NCBI GenBank assembly: GCA_944472155.2
Contig: OX235272.1
Location: 93,378,020 to 93,442,019 of the forward strand
Direction: 5' to 3'
DNA length: 64,000 nucleotides
From: Trichobilharzia szidati
Taxonomy: Eukaryota; Platyhelminthes; Trematoda; Strigeidida; Schistosomatidae
This document shows positions 1 to 9,898 of the stretch, piece by piece. The position numbers and the translations under genes are program-made. Numbering within the stretch: position 1 is the stretch's first letter; each line of letters starts with the position of its first letter. The notes under the pieces are model-generated. The model worked only from the letters and a program-made list of their open reading frames with translations, did no database searches and was not told where the DNA came from.

Positions 1-397
1 AAACCACATACAGATGAAACATGCAATTGTAGCACTCTGAATCCTTTAATCAAATTTCATACTCCCCTATATAAGGCAAAAAAGACAGCATTGTATTTTT
101 AAAACAAAACGAAAAATGCTGATAAAAAAAGAACTTATATCCATCTTCAAATATAAACATTAGAATATGTGAATACCTCCGTGCTTGTGAGTTGAAGAAT
201 TATTACTTTAAGAAAAATGAATAGTAGGAACCTTGAAGTGAAAGGCGTAGGGATTTTTTAAAAATAGTAATATAAGTCAACACTGTTATATTATTTGCAA
301 AAAACTACAGCTTAGTTGTTTAAAGTTAGGGAATACTCTCTGTAGTCGAACACTGAAGCCGTTTTTAACCTATGAAAATTTAACTGATTAAAAATAC
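1..397. other. AT-rich stretch, no gene seen
   Basis: I see no coding frame, RNA gene or repeat that I recognise here. It would lie within or downstream of the leftward-transcribed MED8 gene, so it may be intron or 3' flank. Confidence 0.4.
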
Positions 398-411
398 CCA
401 TTAAAATTTTT

Positions 412-483
412 CAAAAGAATGGTTACTAAACAAAGAATATTCTTTTCCATAATTAATTCCTTATCAGGTTTTACAGTTATATA
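412..483 (-). repeat. Short repeat, inverted partner at 1537-1608
   Basis: The reverse complement of this stretch matches 1537-1608 closely: both read ataactgta-aacctgat, then gaaaagaatattctttgtt, then an acca-ttct end. The two copies face each other about 1.05 kb apart and each abuts an AT-rich tract. Probably the same end of one unclassified retroelement present in two orientations. Confidence 0.55.
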
Positions 484-505
484 TATATATATACATATAT
501 ATATA

Positions 506-537
<32 letters not shown>
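479..537. repeat. (AT)n microsatellite
   Basis: Nearly pure alternating AT of about 59 bases, interrupted by single c and g bases near 494 and 507. Likely length-polymorphic. Confidence 0.9.
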
Positions 538-538
<1 letters not shown>

Positions 539-540
539 CG

Positions 541-905
541 GTCAAACGAAAACATGGCACCAGTCAATGAAATCCACAACAGTTAGTCTAAGCCACGTAG
601 GAAGATGTAGACTTCCTGGTTGGAGTCCTCGGGATAGTAAAACCAATGGTTGGAAACAATTGGTGACATGGCTCAAAATCGTTCTCAATGGCTGGCGCAG
701 ATGCATCCACTCCTTGTGACTTATGATTTCCAATGAAACTGTTTTGTTCTTCGTTATTACTATTCCTTTGTCTCACACCTCTGTTTACTGTCTCTATTAT
801 GCATTTCTTCTACTTTCTTCTCTTGCTTTGCGTGCTACATGGATTGTGGCGACTTGAACTGCCGCACATATGTGCAAAGTTCTATGTCAAAAACCGACCG
901 ACCAA
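541..905. repeat. Unclassified interspersed-repeat-like segment
   Basis: A segment of higher GC than its surroundings, lying between two (AT)n tracts. It contains a near-palindromic piece around 870-885 (gccgcacatatgtgc). A minus-strand open frame of about 60 codons covers 542-733 but resembles no protein I know. The base composition and position suggest an old dispersed repeat, not a gene. This is inference; I cannot name the family. Confidence 0.35.
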
Positions 906-909
906 CCGT

Positions 910-930
910 TATATATATATATATATATAT
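910..930. repeat. (AT)n microsatellite
   Basis: About 20 bases of alternating AT at the right edge of the preceding repeat-like segment. Confidence 0.85.
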
Positions 931-1536
931 AATGAATGAATTAGTGTTATTAACAACACGATCGGTAGTGATTCTCCAATTGAAAGATGAAGTACCTAGA
1001 CTAGCTAGCCACTTCGAATTGTATCATCTACCAATTCAAATGCGTTTGTGGAGCGAGTTATATTGGCTGTTGCTCTAGAAATTTGATTTTTCGTGCTCAC
1101 TCAGGAAACCTACCAGTGTGGCTAACTAAAGATGTAGTGAGAAGCATCAATAGCTCGATATTAATACACCTAGTCCAAACCGACCACAAAGCCAGTGTTT
1201 AAGAATAGTTCTCTATCATCTACCGGGTACCAAATAAATTGCACAAAAACATCCAGGTACCACATACTCTAAACAGCTGAGGCCATCGCGATTCGCCTGA
1301 AGAAACCAATGCTCTGTGTGCAGAATAAGCAAGTCCAGCCACTTCTACTGCTTTGGCCTTCAGTGGAGACTATAAATTCATGAAAATGTATTATTATTTA
1401 TCTTAATTTTTCTGATATTCAGTGTGTAGTGTTATGTTGATGCTATCGAACTGTAATCCATTGATACTATTATAATTATTGATTTGATGCTGTTCAGACA
1501 TTAGTGTTGTTAATGACACTAATTCACCATTATGTA

Positions 1537-1608
1537 TATATAACTGTAGAACCTGATGAAGAAGGGGTTATCGAAAAGAATATTCTTTGTTCTACAACCA
1601 TTCTATTG
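1537..1608 (+). repeat. Short repeat, inverted partner at 412-483
   Basis: Plus-strand copy of the short repeat also seen in reverse at 412-483. It is preceded by an atgtatatataac run. The element it terminates is not identified. The stretch between the two copies (931-1536) holds no gene I can support. Confidence 0.55.
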
Positions 1609-1830
1609 ATATTTAACAAAGATCACGGGGAATTATTAAAAAGGCTTAGTTCATCGTTTGATTATTGAATCGTTATGCCTAAAATATCAGCAATGAAACT
1701 GTAATTTACACTCCATTACACAAACGTGCAATTAAGTCAGTTCTTAGAGCAGATAACTGCCTAACATAACTGATACGTTGAGAAGTAAGCTAATAAGTAG
1801 GACAATACACAAATACAAACTGTGACTTGT

Positions 1831-1832
<2 letters not shown>

Positions 1833-1872
<40 letters not shown>
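1833..1872. repeat. (AT)n microsatellite
   Basis: Forty bases of uninterrupted alternating AT just left of the Penelope-like segment. Confidence 0.9.
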
Positions 1873-1876
<4 letters not shown>

Positions 1877-2012
1877 CTTTTAACCAAAGCATAAGGATTT
1901 CAAACAGTATTTTTTCATCCCCAGAAATTTGAGCTGCTGTGTAGTATAATTATCTTTAACATGAGAAATGTGATTTATTGACTAGTGTGCTAAAGCAAGC
2001 ACATCACATTAC

Positions 2013-2968
2013 TTTTGATGTGGTTGTGTTCCCTGAGCTGGATGGTTAATTTGCGAAGCTTTCATCACCCTACTAGGCAACATCTTCAGCGCATACTACA
2101 GTAAGCTGAAGTGAGCTTTCAGATTTCTCCACGAGTTTATTATTCATCTCTTCTGGTGACCTTCAACGCCATGACTGGTTGTTTTTGTGTGTTTTCACAC
2201 TCTCTAGACTGCTTGTATTGGTACTGATTGTTTCCTTAACCTGAACTTTGTGTGTGAGATTTCTTTCTTATCGACTGGTAAGTTTCGTTTATGTTGATGT
2301 GTCTACCAAATCAAAGGCAGCCCTACCATATATAAAGAAGATCTCAGAAATCAATGCTGGACACTTCATACCTTTAGGATTTGACGTCGCACACAAACCA
2401 ACAAAATAACTTCACTCAGTTCCATGTCAACCAAAAGACTCAACAGCGAAAGAAGATAAAACCAACATCATCTACAAGATAAATTGTAACAACTGCGAAA
2501 AAACACTACATTGGCCAAAGTGGACATCCCCTATCCACGAACATAAGCTAGCCGTCAAAAGACATGACATCCACTCCCTCATATCACTACATACGGACAA
2601 CCACGGGCATCAATTCGATTGGGACAATGTTCAAATATTAGAAGCTTGGCATCCCAGTGAATCATCAATCAATAGACACATCGAAATAGACAAAATTTAT
2701 CAACCGATAAGAAAGAAACCTCACACACAAAGGGTCAAAGTTCAAGTCAAAGAAACAATCAGTTCCAATACAAGTGGCCTAAAAGGTGTGAGAACGCACA
2801 AAAACAACCAATCACATCCAAGGTCACCGGGAGAGATGAATAATAAACTCGTGGGGAAATCTAAAAGCTGACTTGAAATTGAAGTGTGCGCTTAAGATGT
2901 CACCTAGTAAGGTGATGAAAGCTTCGCAAATTAACTATCCAGCTCAGGGAACACAATCACATCAAAAT
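2013..2968 (+). mobile_element. Penelope-like element 3' end with inverted terminal arms
   Basis: The middle (about 2440-2760) reads, with frame breaks, as the C-terminal GIY-YIG end of a Penelope-like element: a YKINC-type start, then HEHKLAVK, then a DNHGHQFDW block and EAWHPSESSINRH. The YIG core itself has decayed (the reading is TLHWPKW). The flanks form a long imperfect inverted repeat: 2013-2306 is complementary to about 2672-2968, including the shared block gttaatttgcgaagctttca. The same family recurs on the plus strand at 39.9-41.0 kb. The copy is non-functional. PLEs are known to carry inverted or partly duplicated ends, so the arms may be part of the element's own integration structure. 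Confidence 0.65.
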
Positions 2969-3139
2969 CATCCACCTGAGCTACAAATCTTCTCCATCAT
3001 ATCTACATCACATTACGTTTCTTAACACAACACGTAATAAAGTATGAAGAATACAACGTACTCATTTTATCCCTAAGGCTTGTGTGTAAGCATGTAATGA
3101 GGTTCTATGATGAGACAACATCTTCTGATACAAATTTTA

Positions 3140-3420
3140 TATATATATACTTACTTTACTTTACTTCGGCTATCTCCTACGGGAGGATGAGCCGGCTTCA
3201 TGAACATCTCGAATCATCGCTGCCCAGGAGCGCCGATCTGATGCAAGGTTTTGCGACAGGGTAAGAGAGTTTATGGAGTACCGTTTCATCAAGCTAAACT
3301 CACAGAACGACTCAACTAAGCGGCACATTATGAGATTATATATTTGACTACAAAACGCAATTAACTTGTGAGGCCTTAAGATACTAGGTAGTCACTTTAT
3401 CACGGTTTGAACCCAGGACT

Positions 3421-3476
<56 letters not shown>

Positions 3477-3515
3477 GCCGAATGTCTTAGCCAATGAACT
3501 GCATCTGTCCATTCT
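3140..3515 (-). mobile_element. tRNA-derived SINE-like repeat split by an (AT)n tract
   Basis: On the minus strand there is a pol III A-box-like stretch near 3481-3500 (ttcattggctaag) and a B-box-like ggttcaaacc near 3402-3411. The body ends in a gccgaagtaaagtaaagtaag tail near 3153-3172. The two boxes are separated by a 50-base (AT)n run at 3423-3472, so the promoter is disrupted. SINE assignment rests on the box pair and the tail; the family is not named. Confidence 0.5.
3423..3472. repeat. (AT)n microsatellite inside SINE-like repeat
   Basis: Fifty bases of pure alternating AT between the A-box and B-box of the minus-strand tRNA-like sequence. Confidence 0.9.
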
Positions 3516-4283
3516 GATTATACATTCATTTCTTTAAATACAAAAGCGTTTCCTGTTAAGTGGGAGGAGGAGGGAGGTGCAGAGCATTCATTTGTGAACT
3601 TGATTTTCAACTGATACATCTTGGATTCAAATACTGTTTTGTTTATTTGAGTTCGGATACCGTCATAAATCGTCTAGTAGTAGACCAGTGCGTGAAAAAC
3701 ACTTCCACCAGGTAAAATAAGCTAGACCTAGAATGATTGACCCCGCTAAGTTAGATAACTTAGAAGAAAAAATTCAGTCACTGAAATGCACTCACTTGCA
3801 TGTAATCACACAACGACAGAGTGGGAGAGGATGTAAGTAGTATTAAAAAGTAACATAGTTAGATGGACAAAGAGGTTAATCATCGAATCTTTGCTTATCG
3901 AATCAGCATTAAAACACGTGTGTGTGATAGAAATGACGAGAAGCCTACACCCCGGATATATGAAAAATTGCAGTAAGGAAACAAGAGGGAATGACACTAC
4001 ACAAAATAAGCCAGGAAGTCGTGTGAGTACATTGATATGATTATCAGCAATAAATTGTGCTCGTAACGTCACCCAGTTATTATTACTGTATCACTGTGTG
4101 TTATGTCAAATTAACTTATCTAATGTGGAATCACATTCTACCACAGTGCCCAAGTTCTGCACTTACGTCGGTAAATAAGTTGCTTTTACAAAAGTCAGTA
4201 AACTATACAGCAGCTGAAAACAATACAATAGTAACAATAATAACATACTATGAATTTACATTTATTTTCATTACATCACTCAC

Positions 4284-4523
4284 TTTTGGATCTAATTTAG
4301 TTCGAAGATACTGGGGTACAGTATCATGATTGAACAGTGAAAGACGTTCTTCAGTAATTTTAGCTAAATTTGCATCTTGTTCAGGATTTAACACCATTGG
4401 TGTAAGTACCAAGGTATGCTCATTTGAAAAACGTTCTGATTCGAGTACTTTACGAATTTCACTTAATTCTGATGCACATAATGCCAATGTACTCAGGTAA
4501 CTTGGCCAGTCACATCGATCACC
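4284..4523 (-). CDS. MED8: Mediator subunit 8 (MED8), exon 2
   Basis: This exon encodes 80 residues of the Mediator head-module subunit MED8, a nuclear co-activator subunit linking transcription factors to RNA polymerase II. Residues include a CDWPSYL start, PEQDANLAKITEERLSLF, and VPQYLRTKLDP, which match the conserved PLVLSP...LR-TKPDPEV core of MED8. It starts after a pyrimidine-rich acceptor (tttttttag, AG at 4525-4524) and ends at a GTGAGT donor beginning at 4283. Both boundaries are phase 0, so it joins exon 1 in frame. Reading past the donor reaches a stop, as expected for intron. The C-terminal exons were not found and probably lie left of the window. The family call is from my own reading, not a search. 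Confidence 0.8.
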
Positions 4524-6023
4524 CTAAAAAAAGGAAAAGATTGAAATAACCAAAACATGATAAGAAACGCATCCATACACAAAATAGAAAATTAAGTATG
4601 TGTTAGTGGAATTGAAAAGGAAACTTCAAAAACTTTTGCCTATAAGTTACTGAGTAAATAATGTCGCAATATAGAGAAAGGTAGAGGAAAGCCGAACAGG
4701 ACAAAGAGCAACACAAACATCTACTCTTTTAATTTGTCAGACTATGCAATAGCAAAAATATGGTGAAAGATAGTGAAGAATAACAACATAAGGAAACAGA
4801 GGAAAAACAAATAAAAGTCAATAAAAAGTTAAAATATTTGGGTCATTGCATTTCGATCCAGTGGCTAAATAGTAACATGTTTACCAAGTACTGTCAAGGT
4901 CTTGGATGAGCAGTGATGGAGAGTCGTAGACTATAAAAAAAACAGATGACTTGATTTCCCTAATTTTCAATCTTCTTATGGATGATTTTAGTGTACCATG
5001 CAAGTGAAGATTCCTCATTTGAAGTTACATATTGGTGTAGGGGCTTGAGGAAATTAAACTACCTGTAATTAGCTACTTCTAACGAAAACAGTAAATCTAC
5101 CAAATGCCGATGAGACTTTTTAAATGATTCTAAATATGACGACACTCGGATGTCTGGCACCCTATCAAACAATGACTATATTTCATTATAAATAAGATTT
5201 CATTTTTATAAATCACGCAGTGTTATACAGTTATATTAACTGATGACCACCTTTCGAGAACAAATTATTGCTGCTCATAATGTTATCAAGTCACTCACAA
5301 CTTTTTACTTCATTTATATACATGAGTGGAACTGATTAGACATTTGAATAAAAATCAATATAGGATAATGCACATTCAGAAATAATATTAGTGTTATCAA
5401 TCAAATACAATCAGATGGGGTGGCATTCAAACCTACGAACTCACTCAAGTAAGACAAGCTCTGTAGACTAAAGGACCCTGTATGTTGACCCAATTAGACA
5501 AAATAATGCTGTATAACGCTGCGTGATTTTTAAAAATAAAATCTTATCTATAATGGAACTATACTCTATCACAATGCCCAAGTTTTATACTTATATCAAT
5601 AATGACTATATTTCACAAGTCTATTTCGTCACATTTCATAGATGTGGTGTAATCATTAATCTAAGAGGATTGGGGAGGTTACGGCTTTTAGTTATCTGTC
5701 TTCATGCCATAGCTAACGTGTGGTGAAACTGCAGAGCAAGGTAAAGCTGAGTCATTATAGATGCACTTTGAGTTCTTTACCGGGTGAGGCGATCGGGATA
5801 TTTTTTGAACATCCTAAGTCAGTCTTCTTTGGTGAGCATTTCTTGTCTACGAGATAAAGGAAAATTTAGTCAAGTTTATGACCGGTAATTTCAATCAGAC
5901 AGAGGATAATAGAGTATGACAGTATATCACAAGATGACAAGAACGAACAGTTGGAGTTCTTTTCTGATACAGCCGAAAATTAGTCTCCTTCTATCATCAA
6001 TGTTTCGGATGTGTTCACTACAG

Positions 6024-6028
6024 TTTAC
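6024..6028. repeat. Target-site duplication, left (TTTAC)
   Basis: The five bases TTTAC immediately precede the 5' LTR and recur at 9186-9190 immediately after the 3' LTR. Five-base duplications are usual for Ty3/Gypsy integrases. Confidence 0.85.
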
Positions 6029-6387
6029 TAATATATACACAGGTGAATCATTAATATTCATTATTTATTTCACACACTAGCATAATCATTGATTTCCCGC
6101 ATCTGCGTGATTATTGATTTTAATTACTGAATTCCCATGGTTTGTTAATATTTTTAAAATGTGACATTGATTTTCCTAACTGTATAAATACGGAGTTGTT
6201 GTTTAACATTTCGACTGTTGTTAGAGACAGTAAAAGCTCTCGTATCAACGTCCAGTCTTTTTTCTTTGTCTTGCGTGCCCGGCGGTATTGTTGTTGTTGT
6301 TGTTGACGTGCGATTAGGACAGATTAGCCAGCGCATTAGTTAGATTCGCTCGTAGTCTACCAGGTCCTAATATTTACATACATAACA
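6029..6387 (+). repeat. 5' LTR (359 bp)
   Basis: Begins taatatatacacagg and ends acatacataaca. It matches 8824-9185 almost base for base. It does not start with the canonical TG but ends with CA. A TATAAATA box at 6183-6190 is the likely core promoter. The (GTT)n run near 6290-6305 is one unit shorter than in the 3' copy. Confidence 0.9.
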
Positions 6388-6391
6388 AATT

Positions 6392-6401
6392 TGGCGACGG
6401 G
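6392..6401 (+). promoter_or_regulatory. Primer-binding site (tRNA 3'-end complement)
   Basis: TGGCGACGGG begins four bases after the 5' LTR. TGG complements the CCA end of a tRNA, as expected for minus-strand priming. The primer tRNA was not identified. Confidence 0.6.
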
Positions 6402-6411
6402 TTTGCTGAAG

Positions 6412-8544
6412 ATGGACCCACTGCGTTTAGAGAAACTAATGGAACAGCAGCTAAAATTGATGGAAATGCTTGCTGGTCTACAAATATCACGCTCTGCTGA
6501 TTCATCTACAGCCAACGACAGCATTAGTAGTAGCATCTCAGAATTCGTTTATGATCCAGATGCGAACGTAACATTTGATACCTGGTTTCGCAGATATGAA
6601 GACCTATTTCGAGTAGACTTTGCGGATAAAGATGATGCCTGGAAAGTACGGCTTCTACTTCGTAAATTGGGAGCAGATGAGCTAGATAAATACTGCAACT
6701 TAATTCTGCCACAGAAGCCCAGTGAAAGATCATTCGATGAAACTGTCCATACCCTTCGTCATCAGTTTGGTGATCAGAGATCGTTATTCAACATTCGATA
6801 TCATTGCATGAAACTAGTTTTGAACGAAAATGATGATATCCATACTCAGTTGAGTATAGTTAATCGCACGTGTGAACGTTTTAAATTGAAATCACTCTCA
6901 GAAGACCAGTTCAAGGTATTGATTTTCATTTGTGGTTTGCAGTCTCCCAAATTTGCTGATATACGCACACGTCTACTAAATCGTCTGGAACAAGATCCAC
7001 GAATGACTTTGAAAGACGTCGGTGAAGAATATCAGCGTTTAATCAACATTCACAACGATACCGTCTTGGTGCAGTCTGGCAGCCAAAATGCAGCGGAAGT
7101 GCATGCGGTGCATCCAGTACCGTCGACATCAACCGCACCGTTTCATCCTCAGCATAAACCACCATCAGCCTGTTGGCACTGTGGCTCCTGGCATTTTGCA
7201 AACTTGTGCCCATTCAAACAGCATAAATGCCGTCGATGCCATACTGTTGGTCATAAAGATGGCTACTGCAAACGCAACAACCGACGCAGATCTCATAGTC
7301 GACCCAGACGGCGCAACAAGCCCAAGTCTTTGGGGGTTACTGCCACATATCATATTAGTACTCCAGCACCTCGCAAATATATCGATCTGACGATTAATAC
7401 ACGGCCGGCACGCCTACAAATCGACACAGCATCCGATATTACAATAATATCAAAGAAATTATGGCAGAAGTTGGGATGCCCTACCATAGAGAAGACAAAT
7501 CAGATAGCAATTAGTGCATGTGGTGGAAGACTTCGATTGAATGGAGAAATTAAATGCAGCGTTGATTTTCGCGATAGTCATTTCGTCGGCACATGCTACA
7601 TCAACAATTCAAACCTTGACCTCTTGGGTTTAGACTGGTTCGAGAAGCTGCACCTGTCAGAGATTCCGTTAAGCAGTGTATGCCATAAGATCGAAAGTAT
7701 TGAACCCTCAACAAGAAAGCCAGAAATGAGAGACAGATATATAAAACCAAAACCCATTATACAGAATGACGTGATTAACGAAACACCAACTTCGAATCAT
7801 CATAGTGAGTATGGCTGCGCCAAAAGTGCTTCGATGTCTGGCAGCAACAAAGTGGCAACTGTTAGCTCCAGTAAGAGAGGCTCTGCTCAAAAACTGAAAG
7901 TGATGTCTGTCATGGCAGCCAAAGATCCGCCACCGAGAGCATGGCCCACGTCAAAACCATGGTCCCGCCTACATGTGGATTTTGCTGGGCCGATAGAAGG
8001 TATATACTACTTGGTTCTCGTGGACTCTTACTCAAAGTGGCCGGAGGTAGTACAAGTGACACCACCTTCTAGTAGCAGAACAGTATCAGTCCTGGAAAAG
8101 ATCTTCGCATGTCACGGTATACCAGAAATCATCGTATCTGACAATGGCAGTCAGTTCACCTCACAAGTGTTCCAGGAATTTTGCAAGAGAAACGATATAC
8201 AACACGTGCGGACGCCACCTTATCACCCTCAATCCAACGGTCAGGCAGAAAGATTTGTCGACACTTTCAAACGAGCGTTGTTGAAAGCAGGGGGAGGGGC
8301 GAAACCGGAAGCAATACAAAACTTTCTTTTTGTATACCGAACTACACCACTGGCAGAACAGAAGAAAAGCCCTGCAGAACTTCTAATGGGTCGAATGCTA
8401 CGAACTCATCACCACTCCATGTTACCATCTTCGTCACATCAACGAAGAAATAGTCTGACGTATTACCGCAAGGGTGATGCCGTCTATGTGCGCGATTATC
8501 GACCGAGGAACAGAAAATGGGCCGAAGGCTTGATAGAATGTTGA
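6412..8544 (+). CDS. Gag-protease-integrase fusion polyprotein, RT absent
   Basis: A 710-codon frame from the first ATG (6412). It reads, in order: a Gag capsid-like region (about residues 1-240); two CCHC-type zinc knuckles (first from about residue 254, CX2CX3HX4C; second CX2CX4HX4C); a basic RRRSHSRPRRR patch; a retropepsin with IDTAS, catalytic Asp near residue 338, and a GLDWF block; a linker of roughly 90 residues; then an integrase core with HVDFAGP, SDNGSQF and NGQAERF. The Asp-Asp-Glu triad falls at about 523, 577 and 613, with the family's 35-residue D-E spacing. Nothing resembling reverse transcriptase or RNase H lies between protease and integrase, and the zinc-binding N-domain of integrase looks lost as well. 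A TGA at 8542-8544 ends the frame early; see the next entry. It presumably acts in cytoplasmic particles and the nucleus. Confidence 0.85.
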   Translation: MDPLRLEKLMEQQLKLMEMLAGLQISRSADSSTANDSISSSISEFVYDPDANVTFDTWFRRYEDLFRVDFADKDDAWKVRLLLRKLGADELDKYCNLILPQKPSERSFDETVHTLRHQFGDQRSLFNIRYHCMKLVLNENDDIHTQLSIVNRTCERFKLKSLSEDQFKVLIFICGLQSPKFADIRTRLLNRLEQDPRMTLKDVGEEYQRLINIHNDTVLVQSGSQNAAEVHAVHPVPSTSTAPFHPQHKPPSACWHCGSWHFANLCPFKQHKCRRCHTVGHKDGYCKRNNRRRSHSRPRRRNKPKSLGVTATYHISTPAPRKYIDLTINTRPARLQIDTASDITIISKKLWQKLGCPTIEKTNQIAISACGGRLRLNGEIKCSVDFRDSHFVGTCYINNSNLDLLGLDWFEKLHLSEIPLSSVCHKIESIEPSTRKPEMRDRYIKPKPIIQNDVINETPTSNHHSEYGCAKSASMSGSNKVATVSSSKRGSAQKLKVMSVMAAKDPPPRAWPTSKPWSRLHVDFAGPIEGIYYLVLVDSYSKWPEVVQVTPPSSSRTVSVLEKIFACHGIPEIIVSDNGSQFTSQVFQEFCKRNDIQHVRTPPYHPQSNGQAERFVDTFKRALLKAGGGAKPEAIQNFLFVYRTTPLAEQKKSPAELLMGRMLRTHHHSMLPSSSHQRRNSLTYYRKGDAVYVRDYRPRNRKWAEGLIEC

Positions 8545-8787
8545 CATGGAACTCTAATGTACAAGGTTAAAGTTGGGGATGAATGGTGGATAAGACATAA
8601 AAATCAGATACGACGTCGATATACTACATCCCAAGAACCTAAATTGCCACTGGATTTACTACTAGAAACTTTAAAAATACCACCAGTCAAACCAGAAGCA
8701 AAACAAGAGATGCTACCCAGCCGACGATCCCAGCACAAACGAACACAAACAGTTCATTTCCAAATCGACTCCAAGGAAAAAAGATAA
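8545..8787 (+). pseudogene. In-frame continuation of integrase C-terminus after a TGA
   Basis: After the TGA at 8542-8544 the same frame stays open to a TAA at 8785-8787. The 80 codons include YKVKVGDEWWIRHKNQIRRR, which reads like the integrase C-terminal chromatin/DNA-binding region, followed by a basic tail. The TGA therefore looks like a recent nonsense change or a read-through point, not the natural end. Confidence 0.7.
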
Positions 8788-8811
8788 TAAACTGTTTGCA
8801 AGATTCTTTTT

Positions 8812-8823
8812 AAAAGGGGGAGG
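8812..8823 (+). promoter_or_regulatory. Polypurine tract
   Basis: aaaagggggagg directly abuts the 3' LTR start at 8824, the position where plus-strand DNA synthesis is primed. Confidence 0.8.
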
Positions 8824-9185
8824 TAATATATACACAGGTGAATCATTAATATTCATTATTTATTTCACACACTAGCATAATCATTGATTTCCCGCATCTG
8901 CGTGATTATTGATTTTAATTACTGAATTCCCATGGTTTGTTAATATTTTTAAAATGTGACATTGATTTTCCTAACTGTATAAATACGGAGTTGTTGTTTA
9001 ACATTTCGACTGTTGTTAGAGACAGTAAAAGCTCTCGTATCAACGTCCAGTCTTTTTTCTTTGTCTTGCGTGCCCGGCGGTATTGTTGTTGTTGTTGTTG
9101 TTGACGTGCGATTAGGACAGATTAGCCAGCGCATTAGTTAGATTCGCTCGTAGTCTACCAGGTCCTAATATTCACATACATAACA
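8824..9185 (+). repeat. 3' LTR (362 bp)
   Basis: Near-identical to 6029-6387, with one extra GTT unit and a C where the left copy has T in the ...tattYacatac end. It is followed by the TTTAC duplication. Confidence 0.9.
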
Positions 9186-9790
9186 TTTACTTAGTCATTA
9201 CTGTTCACTATCATTACTGTTTACCTGAAGTTTGCATTTATGCACAGTATGGAGACTTGAATTTAACTGTATTGTTCTGCATTGACTTGTTTCTTTTCCC
9301 TTAAAAGCAGACGCAATAAAATGTAACCAAACATTTCAAATAAGTGACATATTCCGTATAAATGAGTACACTCCATTTTGGCTATGTAAATTTTGTCATC
9401 AGTACACTAAGTACATGTTAAGGGTGAGCAGCAAACAAGAAATGTTACAGTTTAGAGAACCATTAGCTAGGAAACAGTTAGAACTAGAATGAACGATTAG
9501 CAAGAGACTGATTTCTGTATTACCTCTTCAAAACATAAGCTTGAGTTAAAACAGAATCAAGATATATGCCACATAAACCATGTACAAAACTTTCTAAACT
9601 CTGATTAGCGAAGCTAAAACCTGAGGTTTACTGACTGAAGGTCAACTTGCCCAGACCAACTAGTTTTAGTTTCATTATTATTTCAACAATAAACTAAGCA
9701 TAACAGACTTTGGTAGAAAACGAAACCTTCAATACTGAAATTTAAGCAGTTAGTTAGCTAACTAGTTCAAATACACACAGTAAAACTTAC

Positions 9791-9898
9791 TTGAGTTTCT
9801 AGCTTGATTACTAAATCCTGAATTTTTTGTTTCAGCTTAAGAGTCGCTGTGTACAATGTATTGATATTTTCTAACTGACGCTTCTCAGCAAGTTGCAT
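9791..9898 (-). CDS. MED8: Mediator subunit 8 (MED8), exon 1 with start codon
   Basis: The coding part of exon 1 is 36 codons, beginning MQLAEKRQLENINTLY and ending IKLETQ before a GTAAGT donor at 9790. This matches the N-terminal helix of MED8 (MQREEKQLE... in human). The ATG at 9898-9896 is chosen because an in-frame TAA lies 18 bases upstream and the family begins with the same residues. Phase 0 at the donor agrees with exon 2. The 5' untranslated part and promoter lie right of 9898 but I see no clear core elements. Confidence 0.78.

Larger units (their letters stand above)
6029..9185 (+). mobile_element. Ty3/Gypsy-type LTR retrotransposon lacking RT/RNase H
   Basis: A complete insertion of 3157 bp: LTR 6029-6387, primer-binding site, one long gag-protease-integrase frame, polypurine tract, LTR 8824-9185, flanked by TTTAC duplications. 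The LTRs differ by one GTT unit in a (GTT)n run and one T/C substitution near their 3' ends that I could see, so the insertion is very young. Full-length Gypsy elements are usually 5-6 kb; the shortfall matches the missing reverse transcriptase and RNase H. The element therefore needs another element's RT and is non-autonomous. It lies antisense within MED8 intron 1. Confidence 0.88.
4524..9790 (-). other. MED8: MED8 intron 1 (5.27 kb)
   Basis: Bounded by a GTAAGT donor at 9790 and an AG acceptor at 4525-4524. More than half of it is the antisense Gypsy element 6029-9185. Removing that insert would leave an intron of about 2.1 kb. A short dispersed motif, ccacagtgcccaag and variants, occurs near 5570, also near 4143 and 44166. 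Confidence 0.7.

Noticed and set aside
3806..4072. 88-codon minus-strand open frame downstream of MED8 exon 2
   Set aside because: Does not resemble the MED8 C-terminus and lacks a convincing acceptor; treated as chance.
6154..6336. Minus-strand frame inside the Gypsy LTR (also 8949-9134)
   Set aside because: Identical in both LTRs and created by the (GTT)n run; not a gene.
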